Source of the DNA: Rhizobium sp. PP-CC-3A-592
GTDB taxonomy: Bacteria > Pseudomonadota > Alphaproteobacteria > Rhizobiales > Rhizobiaceae
Assembly (NCBI RefSeq): GCF_003217095.1
Contig: NZ_QJSR01000001.1
Location: forward strand, 1,216,009 to 1,280,008
Direction of reading: 5' to 3'
DNA: 64,000 nucleotides
Shown here in pieces: positions 8,975 to 18,186 of the stretch. How positions within the stretch are numbered: the first letter of the stretch is position 1; every line of letters starts with the position of its first letter. The notes beneath the pieces were generated by a model. It searched no databases, was not told where the DNA came from, and saw nothing but the letters and a program-made list of their open reading frames with translations. The position numbers and the translations under genes were made by a program.

Positions 8975-9006
8975 AAAACCCGCCGGATGTCGATCCGGCG
9001 GGTTTT
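8975..9006. terminator. Bidirectional terminator between the mutarotase and DoxX genes
   Basis: A 14-bp perfect stem, AAAACCCGCCGGAT at 8975-8988 with its complement at 8993-9006, and a GTCG loop. A T-run follows on both strands, suiting the convergent genes on either side. Confidence 0.9.
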
Positions 9007-9027
9007 CATTGGGCGAAAGAGAGGCGA

Positions 9028-9411
9028 TCAGGCGCGGCGTGCGTCGACCGAAAGGGCGCCGGGGCCGAAGGCTGCGAGCACGAGGAAGCCGCCAGCCATG
9101 GCGAAGTTCTTCTGGAAGTTGATCATCTGGTTCATGTCGGCAAAGTTGAAATGCGCGATGAACGCCGTGGCGATGCAGAAGGCCGCGAGAACATAGGCCG
9201 TCGGGCGCGTGAAGAAGCCGACGAGAATGAAGATGCCGCCGACGAGTTCAACGAGCGAGACGATCACCGCGGTGACCATCGGCACCGGCAGGCCGGCGCC
9301 GGCGAAATAGCCGGCGGTTCCCGACAGGTTGGTGATTTTGCCGAAACCGGCGACGATGAAGATGATGGAGAGGAGAATGCGTCCGACGAGGACGATGGCG
9401 CTGGTGGACAT
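9028..9411 (-). CDS. DoxX family membrane protein
   Basis: A 127-residue integral membrane protein with four hydrophobic segments (first at RILLSIIFIVAGFGKI, residues about 10-25) and the DoxX pattern FGKI...FAGAGLPVP...EL.GG..LLVGF. The ATG at 9409-9411 (MSTSAIVL) is chosen; the longer frame adds 40 residues unlike the family. DoxX proteins occur in quinone-linked oxidation and in redox-stress complexes, but the exact role here is unknown. The gene stands alone, convergent with the frcR-mutarotase unit. Confidence 0.82.
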   Translation of the reverse strand: MSTSAIVLVGRILLSIIFIVAGFGKITNLSGTAGYFAGAGLPVPMVTAVIVSLVELVGGIFILVGFFTRPTAYVLAAFCIATAFIAHFNFADMNQMINFQKNFAMAGGFLVLAAFGPGALSVDARRA

Positions 9412-9571
9412 GGGTGCGGGCTCCGTTGAGGAAGAAGATGCCTCAGCTTTAGCAACAATGCATGACAAACATAGCCCACACGCCGACGACACATCGTTCA
9501 CAACGGGTGAACGACATCGGTCAATCGTCAACTTCGACTGCCCGTCGCAACCGTGCCGGACAGGATGCAGG

Positions 9572-10606
9572 CTAGCGGATCTCGCCGGCCTGCGGGCCCC
9601 AGGTATCGGTCAGGGCGAACCCGTCGGCCAGGGGATCGAACGGATCGAGGGCGACCTGGTGGAGGCCGAACGTCCAGCCCCGGCCGGAGATGGTGGGAAT
9701 GATGGCCGGGCGGCCGGCGACCTCGGTGACGCTTTCGAGCCCGACCTCGAACTCCGAACCGATGATCGAGCGGGACTTGAATACATCGCCGGGCTTTGCC
9801 AGACCGCGGGCGTGCAGCGTGGCGAGGTTGGCGGAGCTGCCGGTGCCGCAGGGAGAGCGGTCGACACGGCCCGGCCACATGGTCGTGCAGGTGCGCACCG
9901 TGCCATCGGCTTCCGTGCTGCGGAACATGACATAGGCGACACCGGAAATCTCCGGGATCTCTGGATGAACCGTCGGGATGGTGCGGTTGACGATATCCTT
10001 GATGATCATGCCGGCCTCCACGATCGCGCGGGCATTGGCCTTCTCGATCGTCGTGCCGATCTGGTGAACATCCACCAGCGCATAAAAGATGCCGCCATAG
10101 CAGAGATCGACCTTGATCGTGCCCCATTGCGGCGTTTCCACCGCGACATCCAGCGCCTGGACGAAGGACGGGGTCATGGTCAGCTTGACGCGCTCGCAGC
10201 GGCCGTCGCGGCATGTCGCCGTCGCCTTGACGAGGCCGGCGGCGGTGTCGAGCATGACGACCGTTTCCGGCTCCTTCATCTCGACGATGCCGGATTCGAG
10301 CAGCGCCGTGGTGACGCAGATCGAATTGGAGCCGGACATGGCATGCGCCTGATCGGCCTGCAGAATGATGAAGCCGGCATCGGCTTCCGGACGCTTGGCC
10401 GGCAGCAGCAGATTGACCGAGCCGATGGAGGCCGCGCGCGGCTCCAGGCAGAGGAACCGCCTGAGGCTGTCATCCACGGTATTGATGTGATGAAGCTGCT
10501 CGGCGATGGTGTTGCCCGGAATTTTCGGCACGCCGCCAATCGCGACCTTGCCGATTTCGCCCTCGCAATGAACATCCAGCAGCTGGATCGTGCGCTTCCA
10601 TCTCAT
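9572..10606 (-). CDS. Proline racemase superfamily enzyme, Ser/Cys type (hydroxyproline epimerase/dehydratase)
   Basis: A 344-residue member of the proline racemase superfamily. The second catalytic Cys is kept (SPCGTGSSAN, Cys253), but the first catalytic position reads AMSGSN with Ser91 in place of Cys. Ser/Cys members are reported to act on 3- and 4-hydroxyprolines as 2-epimerase or dehydratase rather than as proline racemase; this is family knowledge, not proven here. The start at 10604-10606 has GAGGAG about 8 nt upstream. It is divergent from a small Cys-cluster gene and close to putA, consistent with imino-acid catabolism. No hydroxyproline transporter or deaminase is adjacent. Confidence 0.82.
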   Translation of the reverse strand: MRWKRTIQLLDVHCEGEIGKVAIGGVPKIPGNTIAEQLHHINTVDDSLRRFLCLEPRAASIGSVNLLLPAKRPEADAGFIILQADQAHAMSGSNSICVTTALLESGIVEMKEPETVVMLDTAAGLVKATATCRDGRCERVKLTMTPSFVQALDVAVETPQWGTIKVDLCYGGIFYALVDVHQIGTTIEKANARAIVEAGMIIKDIVNRTIPTVHPEIPEISGVAYVMFRSTEADGTVRTCTTMWPGRVDRSPCGTGSSANLATLHARGLAKPGDVFKSRSIIGSEFEVGLESVTEVAGRPAIIPTISGRGWTFGLHQVALDPFDPLADGFALTDTWGPQAGEIR

Positions 10607-10776
10607 CGGTCGAACTCCTCTTGTGCCGTCATGTCGCGCAAGCTGGCGACAAAATGTGTACAGAGGCATTTACGCTCGTTCTCAGCTTTTGCCTAGGGAC
10701 CTCGTTCGATCGCTTGCGCATTTCGGACACCGCGCGCGGCATGGCGCGACCTGGCTTTGCGTGGTAGGTTTCGCGC

Positions 10777-11091
10777 ATGATGCCTGCCGTTCCCACCGAT
10801 GATTTCGACTGCCAAAGCTGCGGCGCCTGCTGTTCCTACTCCGCCAACTGGCCGCGCTTCTCGATGGAGAGCGAGGAGGAACTGGCACGGATTCCCGAAG
10901 AGCTGGTGTCCGTCGATCTCGGCGGCATGCGGTGCGAGAACGATAGGTGCGCGGCATTGTCCGGCGTGTTGGGTCAGCATGTCGGCTGCGGCATCTACGA
11001 TGTCAGGCCGATCGTTTGTCGCACCTGTATGCCGGGCGACGACGAGTGTCTGACGGCGCGACAGGCTTTGTCGGCGCATGTCCTGCTCTAG
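10777..11091 (+). CDS. YkgJ family cysteine cluster protein
   Basis: A 104-residue cytoplasmic protein of the YkgJ/CxxCxxCC family, which is thought to bind zinc or an iron-sulfur cluster. Cys residues are grouped as CQSCGACC (residues about 12-19), CENDRC near 50, and CGIYDVRP followed by CRTC near 74-90. Its biochemical role is not known. It starts 170 bp from the divergent hydroxyproline enzyme and 181 bp before putA in the same direction. A second ATG three bases further on is equally possible. Confidence 0.8.
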   Translation: MMPAVPTDDFDCQSCGACCSYSANWPRFSMESEEELARIPEELVSVDLGGMRCENDRCAALSGVLGQHVGCGIYDVRPIVCRTCMPGDDECLTARQALSAHVLL

Positions 11092-11187
11092 GCGATCCGA
11101 CGGCGTATTTTCTTAAGCGCCGCATGAACCACGCCCGAAAGGGGTTCCAAGCGTGGATCGTAAGGCGTTCTGCCATTTTTTCCGGAT

Positions 11188-11244
11188 GGAGATGCGGCGC
11201 GAGCGGCCGTATTCTGCGCATCGTGTTCGACATGACGCATCTCC
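11188..11244. promoter_or_regulatory. Inverted repeat upstream of putA
   Basis: GGAGATGC at 11188-11195 and its perfect complement GCATCTCC at 11237-11244 flank 41 bp just before the putA start. It could be a split regulator site (PutR/Lrp proteins bind as multimers) or a long leader hairpin. The function is undetermined. Confidence 0.3.
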
Positions 11245-11272
11245 CTGTTTCCACACCTGAAAAGGCCTCCCG

Positions 11273-14200
11273 ATGAGCCAGACGTCGCCGAAGTCCACCC
11301 TCGACACGATGCCGCTGCCCTTTAAGGCCTTTGCACCGCCGCTCGCTGCCCCGACGCCGCTTCGGGCTGCCGTCACACGCGCCTATCGCCAGTCGGAAGC
11401 GCATTGCGTTGCTGCCCTTCTGGAAGAGGCGATGTTGCCGGAGGACGTACGGGGACAGGCCGCCAAGACCGCGCGCGGGCTCATCACTGCGCTGCGTGCC
11501 AAACACAAGGGCTCGGGCGTCGAGGGGCTGGTGCATGAATACTCGCTGTCGAGCCAGGAGGGCGTGGCGCTGATGTGCCTTGCCGAGGCTCTGCTGCGCA
11601 TTCCCGATACGGCCACGCGCGACGCGCTGATCCGCGACAAGATCGCCACGGGCGACTGGCGCTCGCATGTCGGCGGCGGACGTTCGCTCTTCGTCAACGC
11701 GGCCACCTGGGGCCTCGTCGTTACCGGCAAGCTGACTTCGACCGTCAATGACCGCGGGCTTTCGGCAGCGCTCACGCGTCTCATCGCGCGGGCCGGCGAG
11801 CCGGTCATCCGCCGCGGCGTCGATATGGCCATGCGGATGATGGGGGAGCAATTCGTCACCGGCGAAACCATCGAAGAGGCGCTGAAGCGTGCCCGCTCGC
11901 TGGAAGCGCGCGGCTTCCGCTATTCCTACGACATGCTCGGCGAGGCTGCGACGACGGCGGCCGATGCGAAGCGCTATTACGCCGACTACGAAAACGCCAT
12001 TCATGCCATCGGCAAGGCCGCAGCCGGCCGAGGGATCTATGAGGGTCCCGGCATTTCCATCAAACTCTCGGCGCTGCATCCCCGCTATGTCAGGGCGCAG
12101 TCGGCGCGCGTCATGCGCGAACTTCTGCCCCGCGTGAAGGCGCTGGCGCTGATCGCCAAGGGCTACGATATCGGGCTCAATATCGACGCCGAGGAAGCCG
12201 ACCGGCTGGAACTGTCGCTCGACCTTCTCGAAGCCCTGCGGCTCGATCCGGATCTTTCCGGCTGGCACGGCGTCGGCTTCGTCGTCCAAGCCTACGGCAA
12301 GCGCTGCCCCATGGTGCTTGACGTCGTCATCGACCTTGCCCGCCGCTCCGGCCACCGCGTGATGGTGCGCCTCGTCAAGGGCGCCTATTGGGATGCGGAG
12401 ATCAAGCGGGCGCAGGTGGACGGGCTCGAAGACTTCCCGGTCTTCACGCGCAAGATCCACACCGACGTGTCCTATATCGCCTGCGCACGCAAGCTGCTGG
12501 CGGCGAAAGACGTGATCTTCCCCCAGTTCGCCACCCACAACGCGCAGAGCCTCGCCACCATCCATGCCATGGCCGGCCCGGACTTCACCGTCGGCGACTA
12601 TGAGTTCCAGTGCCTGCACGGCATGGGCGAGCCGCTGTACGACGAGGTTGTCGGTGCGGACAAGCTCAACCGGCCCTGCCGCATCTATGCGCCCGTGGGC
12701 ACGCATGAAACCTTGCTCGCCTATCTCGTCCGCCGCCTGCTGGAGAATGGCGCCAACTCGTCCTTCGTCAACCGGATCGCCGATCCCGCCGTGTCCGTGG
12801 ACGAACTGATCGCAGATCCGGTGGAGATCGTGCGCAACATGCCCTCCCCCGGCGCGCCGCACGAGAAGATCCGCCTGCCCTCAGCGCTCTATCCCGGCCG
12901 CAGCAACTCGGCTGGCCTCGACCTCTCCTCGGAAACGACGCTCTCGATGCTCTCGGAGACTTTCTCCAAGGGTGCGACCGCCGACTGGACCGCTGCCCCC
13001 ATGCTCGCGGGCGACACGCCGGCCGGGCCATCGCGGCCTGTCGAGAACCCGGGCGACCGGCGCGATCGCGTCGGCACCGTGACCGAGGCGTCGGACGCCG
13101 ATGCCGCGCGGGCCGTGACGCTTGCCGCCAATGCCAGCGCTCGATGGGGCGCAACGGCGCCGGCCGAGCGGGCCGCGTGCCTGTCGCGTGCGGCCGACCT
13201 GATGCAGGCGCAGATGCCCGACCTCCTTGGCCTCATCATCCGCGAGGCCGGCAAATCCGCACCGAACGCGATTGCCGAAGTGCGCGAAGCGATCGACTTC
13301 CTGCGCTACTATGCCGAACAGGCCGGCCGGACGCTGGGTCCGGCGCATGGGGCTCTTGGCCCGATCGTCTGCATCAGCCCCTGGAATTTCCCGCTGGCGA
13401 TCTTCACGGGACAGATCGCCGCCGCTTTGGTCGCCGGCAATCCGGTGCTCGCCAAGCCCGCCGAGGAAACGCCGCTGATCGCCGCCGAAGGCGTGCGCCT
13501 GCTGCATGAGGCCGGCATCCCCAGGGATGTGCTGCAATTCCTGCCCGGCGACGGGCGCGTGGGGGCGGCGCTGGTCGGGGCGGACGGCGTCGCCGGCGTG
13601 ATGTTCACAGGATCGACGGAAGTGGCGCGGCTCATCCAGGCCCAGCTTGCCGGCCGGCTCTCGCCCGAGGGCAAGCCGATCCCGCTGATTGCCGAGACGG
13701 GCGGGCAGAACGCCATGATCGTCGACAGTTCGGCGCTTGCCGAACAGGTGGTGGCCGACGTCATCGCGTCCGCCTTCGACAGCGCCGGGCAGCGCTGCTC
13801 GGCACTGCGCGTCCTCTGCCTGCAGACGGATGTGGCCGACCGCGTGCTGACCATGCTGAAGGGCGCTCTGCACGAACTGGATATCGGCCGCACCGACCGG
13901 CTGGCCGTCGATGTCGGGCCGGTGATCTCGGCTGAGGCGAAAGAGACGATCGACAAGCACATCGCCGCCATGCGCGGCATCGGCGCGCGTGTCGAGCAGA
14001 TCGCCATGCCGGATGCCACCGCGCATGGAACCTTCGTCGCACCGACCATCATCGAGATCGCCAAGCTCTCGGACCTCGCCCGCGAGGTGTTCGGGCCGGT
14101 GCTGCATGTCCTGCGCTACGAGCGGGACGATCTCGACCGACTGATCGACGACATCAACGCCACCGGCTACGGCCTGACCTTCGGCCTGCACACGCGCCTC

Positions 14201-14968
14201 GATGAGACCATTGCGCATGTGACAAGCCGGGTGAAGGCCGGCAATCTCTACGTCAACCGCAACATCATCGGCGCGGTCGTCGGCGTGCAGCCCTTTGGCG
14301 GGCGCGGACTGTCGGGCACGGGGCCGAAGGCCGGCGGCCCGCTCTATCTTGGCCGCCTCGTCCGCGTCGCCCCGGTTCCGCCGCAGGTCAGTTCCGTGCA
14401 CACGGATCCGGCGCTGCTCGACTTCGCCAAGTGGCTCGACGGCTGCGGCCTGAAAGCGGAGGCGTCCGCTGCCCGCGACACCGGCAGCCTGTCGCCGCTC
14501 GGCCTCGTCAGCGAGATGCCGGGGCCGGTTGGCGAGCGCAATCTCTACGCGCTGCATCCGCGCGGCCAGATCCTTCTGGTACCGCAGACGATGGAGGGCC
14601 TGATCCGTCAGATCTCGGCCGTTCTCGCGACCGGCAATACGGGCGTCATCGATGCCGCTTCAGGGCTCGAAGGCGATCTCACCGCGCTGCCGGCAAGCGT
14701 TGCGGCGCGCCTGTCGTTTGCCAGCGATTGGGCCTCTGCCGGTCCCTTTTCCGGCGCACTCATCGAAGGGGATGCAGACCGGGTGAAGGCGGCCAGCCAG
14801 ACCATCGCAGGCCTGACGGGTCCGCTCGTCCTCGTGCAGGCGGCAGCAGCCAAGGAGCTTGCGGTCAATCCGGAAGCCTATTGCCTCAACTGGCTGCTGG
14901 AAGAGGTCTCCACCAGCGTCAACACGGCTGCGGCCGGCGGCAATGCCAGCCTGATGTCGATCGGCTGA
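11273..14968 (+). CDS. putA: Bifunctional proline dehydrogenase/L-glutamate gamma-semialdehyde dehydrogenase
   Basis: Oxidises proline to glutamate in two steps at the membrane, passing electrons to quinone through FAD and then to NAD. The 1231-residue protein has an alpha domain and PRODH barrel (about 60-480, with [17 protein letters not shown] near 365-380), an aldehyde dehydrogenase domain (about 560-1020; [14 protein letters not shown] and catalytic Cys842 in GQRCSAL) and a C-terminal ALDH-like extension. It lacks the N-terminal ribbon-helix-helix of E. coli PutA, so it should not repress itself. The Lrp-type putR often found beside rhizobial putA is absent here. Confidence 0.95.
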   Translation: MSQTSPKSTLDTMPLPFKAFAPPLAAPTPLRAAVTRAYRQSEAHCVAALLEEAMLPEDVRGQAAKTARGLITALRAKHKGSGVEGLVHEYSLSSQEGVALMCLAEALLRIPDTATRDALIRDKIATGDWRSHVGGGRSLFVNAATWGLVVTGKLTSTVNDRGLSAALTRLIARAGEPVIRRGVDMAMRMMGEQFVTGETIEEALKRARSLEARGFRYSYDMLGEAATTAADAKRYYADYENAIHAIGKAAAGRGIYEGPGISIKLSALHPRYVRAQSARVMRELLPRVKALALIAKGYDIGLNIDAEEADRLELSLDLLEALRLDPDLSGWHGVGFVVQAYGKRCPMVLDVVIDLARRSGHRVMVRLVKGAYWDAEIKRAQVDGLEDFPVFTRKIHTDVSYIACARKLLAAKDVIFPQFATHNAQSLATIHAMAGPDFTVGDYEFQCLHGMGEPLYDEVVGADKLNRPCRIYAPVGTHETLLAYLVRRLLENGANSSFVNRIADPAVSVDELIADPVEIVRNMPSPGAPHEKIRLPSALYPGRSNSAGLDLSSETTLSMLSETFSKGATADWTAAPMLAGDTPAGPSRPVENPGDRRDRVGTVTEASDADAARAVTLAANASARWGATAPAERAACLSRAADLMQAQMPDLLGLIIREAGKSAPNAIAEVREAIDFLRYYAEQAGRTLGPAHGALGPIVCISPWNFPLAIFTGQIAAALVAGNPVLAKPAEETPLIAAEGVRLLHEAGIPRDVLQFLPGDGRVGAALVGADGVAGVMFTGSTEVARLIQAQLAGRLSPEGKPIPLIAETGGQNAMIVDSSALAEQVVADVIASAFDSAGQRCSALRVLCLQTDVADRVLTMLKGALHELDIGRTDRLAVDVGPVISAEAKETIDKHIAAMRGIGARVEQIAMPDATAHGTFVAPTIIEIAKLSDLAREVFGPVLHVLRYERDDLDRLIDDINATGYGLTFGLHTRLDETIAHVTSRVKAGNLYVNRNIIGAVVGVQPFGGRGLSGTGPKAGGPLYLGRLVRVAPVPPQVSSVHTDPALLDFAKWLDGCGLKAEASAARDTGSLSPLGLVSEMPGPVGERNLYALHPRGQILLVPQTMEGLIRQISAVLATGNTGVIDAASGLEGDLTALPASVAARLSFASDWASAGPFSGALIEGDADRVKAASQTIAGLTGPLVLVQAAAAKELAVNPEAYCLNWLLEEVSTSVNTAAAGGNASLMSIG

Positions 14969-14987
14969 CGAGCGACGCCATCCATGA

Positions 14988-15016
14988 GCCGGGACGAATC
15001 ATGGCGTCGTCCCGGC
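14988..15016 (+). terminator. Stem-loop after putA
   Basis: A perfect 10-bp stem, GCCGGGACGA at 14988-14997 and TCGTCCCGGC at 15007-15016, with a 9-nt loop, 20 bp after the putA stop. There is no T-run, so it may be a factor-assisted terminator or a 3'-end protector. Confidence 0.5.
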
Positions 15017-15074
15017 GCTCCGTCCTCGCCTCGATGCGGATTTCAACGCTCCGGAATTTGCCGTATGAGACGGC

Positions 15075-15671
15075 ATGCTCACGCTTGCCCGACCGCACAG
15101 TTTTCCTCAGGAGATCCGGAAGAGCCGGTTTCTGGCGCATTGCGCGCCGGTCACCGACGAGGCGGAGGCGCGCGCATTTCTAGCCACCCAGTCGGACCCT
15201 ACGGCCACGCACAATTGCTGGGCCTGGCGGATCGGGCAGACCTATCGTTTCAGCGACGATGGCGAACCGGGCGGCACCGCGGGCAAGCCCATCCTGCAAG
15301 CGATCGACGGGCAAGGGCTCGATCATGTCGTCGTTCTCGTCATCCGCTGGTTCGGCGGCATCCTGCTCGGCAGCGGTGGCCTGATGCGGGCCTATGGCGG
15401 CACGGCGGCCATGGCGCTGCACGGCGCGGAGCGCATCGAGCATATCGCGATGGCGCGCGGCACCCTGCGTGTCGTCTTCGCAGACCTTGCCCTGCTCAGG
15501 GCCCGCATGACAAGCCTCGGCGCCCTGATCATCGAGGAGACCTTCATCGCGACCGGCGCCGATCTCACCGTCGACGTACCGGAGGGCTTGCGCGATCCGG
15601 CAAGGTTGCTGGCGAGCGATGTGACCAGCGGACGCTCCGCGCTGCGCTTCGACGGCGATCCCCCGGTTTAG
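15075..15671 (+). CDS. YigZ/IMPACT family protein
   Basis: A 198-residue YigZ family protein, related to the eukaryotic translation regulator IMPACT and to bacterial YvyE. The N-terminal UPF0029 domain shows ATHNCWAWRIG, FSDDGEPGGTAGKPIL (residues about 58-75) and the diagnostic RWFGGILLGSGGL near 95. A smaller C-terminal ferredoxin-like domain follows. The molecular function in bacteria is unsettled. It stands in the same direction as putA 106 bp upstream and DUF1810 downstream, without evidence of a shared role. Confidence 0.85.
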   Translation: MLTLARPHSFPQEIRKSRFLAHCAPVTDEAEARAFLATQSDPTATHNCWAWRIGQTYRFSDDGEPGGTAGKPILQAIDGQGLDHVVVLVIRWFGGILLGSGGLMRAYGGTAAMALHGAERIEHIAMARGTLRVVFADLALLRARMTSLGALIIEETFIATGADLTVDVPEGLRDPARLLASDVTSGRSALRFDGDPPV

Positions 15672-15755
15672 TTTCCGCACAGCCTACGCAGCGTCAACGT
15701 GCCGAACAAACAGGGTGCGGGATGGTTTGGCATACCTGACATTCAGGAGACGGCC

Positions 15756-16241
15756 ATGAAAGACACCTTCCATCTTACCCGCTTCATCGAAGCGCAATCG
15801 CGCATCTATCAACAGGCGCTGAGCGAGCTGGCGGCGGGGGAAAAGCGGACGCACTGGATGTGGTTCGTCTTTCCGCAGATCGGGGGCCTGGGGTCCTCAC
15901 CCACCGCACGGCACTTCGCGATCTCCGGGCTGGCGGAAGCACAAGCCTATCTCCAGCATCCCCTTCTCGGCAAAAGGCTTATGGAGTGCACATCGACCGT
16001 CAACGGGCTGGACGATACGCTGACGGCCCGCGCGATCTTCTCCAGCCCTGACGACCTGAAGTTCCGCTCGTCGATGACGCTCTTTTCCTATGCAGCAACC
16101 CATGGGGGTAGCGATCCCGCACCATTCGAGACGGCCTTGAAGCGCTATTTCGTCGGCAAGCCGGACCTGCGCACCCTCGACCTGCTCAAACCCGCCCTTG
16201 GCCGTCCTGCAGGCTCGCACGCCGCGACAGGCGGACGATGA
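15756..16241 (+). CDS. DUF1810 domain-containing protein
   Basis: A 161-residue soluble protein made almost entirely of a DUF1810 domain; its hallmarks are FIEAQSRIYQQAL near residue 10, HWMWFVFPQIGGLG near 35 and YLQHPLLGKRL near 70. No function is established for the family. The ATG at 15756 follows CAGGAGA by 6 nt and is preferred over an upstream in-frame start 57 bp away. The C-terminus is rich in Gly and Ala. Confidence 0.82.
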   Translation: MKDTFHLTRFIEAQSRIYQQALSELAAGEKRTHWMWFVFPQIGGLGSSPTARHFAISGLAEAQAYLQHPLLGKRLMECTSTVNGLDDTLTARAIFSSPDDLKFRSSMTLFSYAATHGGSDPAPFETALKRYFVGKPDLRTLDLLKPALGRPAGSHAATGGR

Positions 16242-16335
16242 GGAGGGAAAGAGCGGCAGGACGACACTGCCGGAAACCTATCCGTCAAGCGGTAAAGGAG
16301 TGTCCGTATCGTGATGTTTTACGTGGTAAAAGAAA

Positions 16336-16412
16336 TGGCGCACCCGGAACGATTCGAACGTCCGACCCTCAGATTCGTAGTCTGATGCTCTATCCAGCTG
16401 AGCTACGGGTGC
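16336..16412 (-). tRNA. tRNA-Arg (ACG)
   Basis: 77 nt on the minus strand with acceptor stem GCACCCG/CGGGTGC, D-loop AGCTGGATA, anticodon loop CTACGAA (anticodon ACG) on a TCAGA/TCTGA stem, T-loop TTCGAAT and an encoded CCA end (16336-16338). The A at the wobble position is expected to become inosine by TadA to read CGN codons. No integrase or att duplication was seen near its 3' end. Confidence 0.97.
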
Positions 16413-16573
16413 GTGCAACAGCGTCTGCTGTGTGCGTGGCGATCCTCTAAAGCCTGGGAGAAATGAATGCAAGCCAAATTCGGGAAATTTCCTGATTTTT
16501 GCAGCAGCCATTTCTCATCACCTTGAAATCATTGTCATTTTCCATGACGAAGAGATGACGGTAGATTTCGGGT

Positions 16574-18055
16574 TCAGGTTCGCCCCTGCGAACGGAACGC
16601 GTCGAGGGGGACCGGACGGTCGGGAAGTTCGATGCGGAACAGCGTGCCGGGCGTCGCTTTTTCCACCAGCGCGATGGTGCCGCCATGGGCGAGCACCAGT
16701 TCGCGGGCAATCGCCAGACCGAGGCCGGTGCCGCCCGAGCGGGCCGAGCCGCGGAAGGCTGCAAACAGGTTCTCCCGCGCTTTGCGCGGCATGCCAGGGC
16801 CAGTGTCATCGACGGTGATGCTGACGACGCTGCCGGTGCGCATGGCGGAGACCGTGACGTTGCGCGCGGGGTTGCCGGGATCGTTCTCGTTCACCAGTGC
16901 CTGAACGGCATTGCGGCAGATATTGTGCACCACGCGGAACAGCTGCTCGCCATCCGCATCGACCTCCAGATCGTCGGGAACCGCTATGACGAAGCCGATG
17001 CCGGACTTCGGGTCGATCGCGAGCACGTCGCCGACATCCTCCACCACCGGGCGCAGGGCAATAAAGCGGCGACGCGGCTCCGGCTCGGTCGTGCGGCCAT
17101 ATTCCAGCACTTCGCTGGTGTACCCGACCGCACGGTCGATCGTGCGCAGCAAGGTCGGCGCGAATCGCTTGACCACGGGGTCGTCCACATCGGCCAGGCG
17201 GTCGGACAGCAGCTGCGCGGACGACAGGATGTTGCGCATGTCGTGGTTGATCTTGGAAACGGCCAGACCGAGATCGGCGAGGTTCTTCTGCTGCTTCAGG
17301 GTTTTTTGCAGCTGGGTCTGCATCGCGGCAAGGTGCCGGCCGGCCATGGCGAGCTCATCGTGACCCGGCAAGGGCTCCATCACGCGGCGGGGGTCGGCGG
17401 GGTCGGCGGCAAAGTCCCGCATGCTCGCCGTCATGCGGCGGATCGGGGCGATCATCACGCGGTTGATGACGAGGAAGATCAGGGTTGCCGTGAACAGCGA
17501 GATACCGATGGAGACGAGGAAGACGGAGCGCGCGTAGACGAGCATGGCCTTGCGCAGGCTGCGTTCGTCCATGACCAGTTCGATCAGCGTGTCGCTCTCG
17601 CCGATCGGCCCGTAGAAGCGGATGGTGCGATCGCCGCCGAAAAGCAGCGTGTCGAAGGCATCACGGATGGCACCGCCAGCGCCGGTATTGGCCACGTCGA
17701 ACTTCGCATCCACTTCCGGCGGCATTTCGGTCGCGGCGATCAGGCGCGATTCCTCGGCGCGGCGAAGGGCGATCGCCTTCGTTCCCGTCGCCATCAACGT
17801 ATCCTCGCGCACCGGGCCGGAGAGCTGCATGTTCTGCAGGCCATCCACCACGACGGCGGCAGCCGCCGCCGTGTTCAGCCTGTCCTGCATCCAGCGCAGC
17901 CGCATATTGGCCACCGACGGCACGAAGATCAGGATTTCGGCGATCATGACGAACAGGATCGTCAGCAGCAGGAGCTTGCCGGAAAGGCCGCGCAGGAACC
18001 CCGAGCGCAGCTGCGGCTCGTCCAGAGCCGTCTCGTTGATGGCGTCCATCGACAT
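16574..18055 (-). CDS. Membrane sensor histidine kinase (orphan)
   Basis: A 493-residue two-component sensor kinase. It has membrane segments at residues about 27-48 and 176-201 around a roughly 125-residue periplasmic domain, a HAMP segment (about 202-255), phospho-acceptor His271 in NHDMRN, and an HATPase domain with NAVQALVN, DDTGPGMP and GGTGLGLAIA. The H-box follows a short linker (KQQKNLADLGLAVSKI) typical of the HWE/DHp-like soluble core. No response regulator gene is adjacent, so its partner lies elsewhere. The neighbours are tRNA-Arg and a chemoreceptor, which give no clue to the signal. Confidence 0.88.
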   Translation of the reverse strand: MSMDAINETALDEPQLRSGFLRGLSGKLLLLTILFVMIAEILIFVPSVANMRLRWMQDRLNTAAAAAVVVDGLQNMQLSGPVREDTLMATGTKAIALRRAEESRLIAATEMPPEVDAKFDVANTGAGGAIRDAFDTLLFGGDRTIRFYGPIGESDTLIELVMDERSLRKAMLVYARSVFLVSIGISLFTATLIFLVINRVMIAPIRRMTASMRDFAADPADPRRVMEPLPGHDELAMAGRHLAAMQTQLQKTLKQQKNLADLGLAVSKINHDMRNILSSAQLLSDRLADVDDPVVKRFAPTLLRTIDRAVGYTSEVLEYGRTTEPEPRRRFIALRPVVEDVGDVLAIDPKSGIGFVIAVPDDLEVDADGEQLFRVVHNICRNAVQALVNENDPGNPARNVTVSAMRTGSVVSITVDDTGPGMPRKARENLFAAFRGSARSGGTGLGLAIARELVLAHGGTIALVEKATPGTLFRIELPDRPVPLDAFRSQGRT

Positions 18056-18186
18056 TCAGCGTTCCCATGGCGCCGACCTGCCGGACACGACCGGCCGTTC
18101 ACCGGCGCATCGCGCCAATTATAGGTCACACCTGCCGAATGTCCAAGCCGGGCGCCTGAGGCTTACGGATACCAGGGCCGGGCGGC

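Noticed and set aside
16336-16574. tRNA-Arg as an integration site for a mobile element
   Set aside because: No integrase gene, no direct repeat of the tRNA 3' end and no change in composition on either side.
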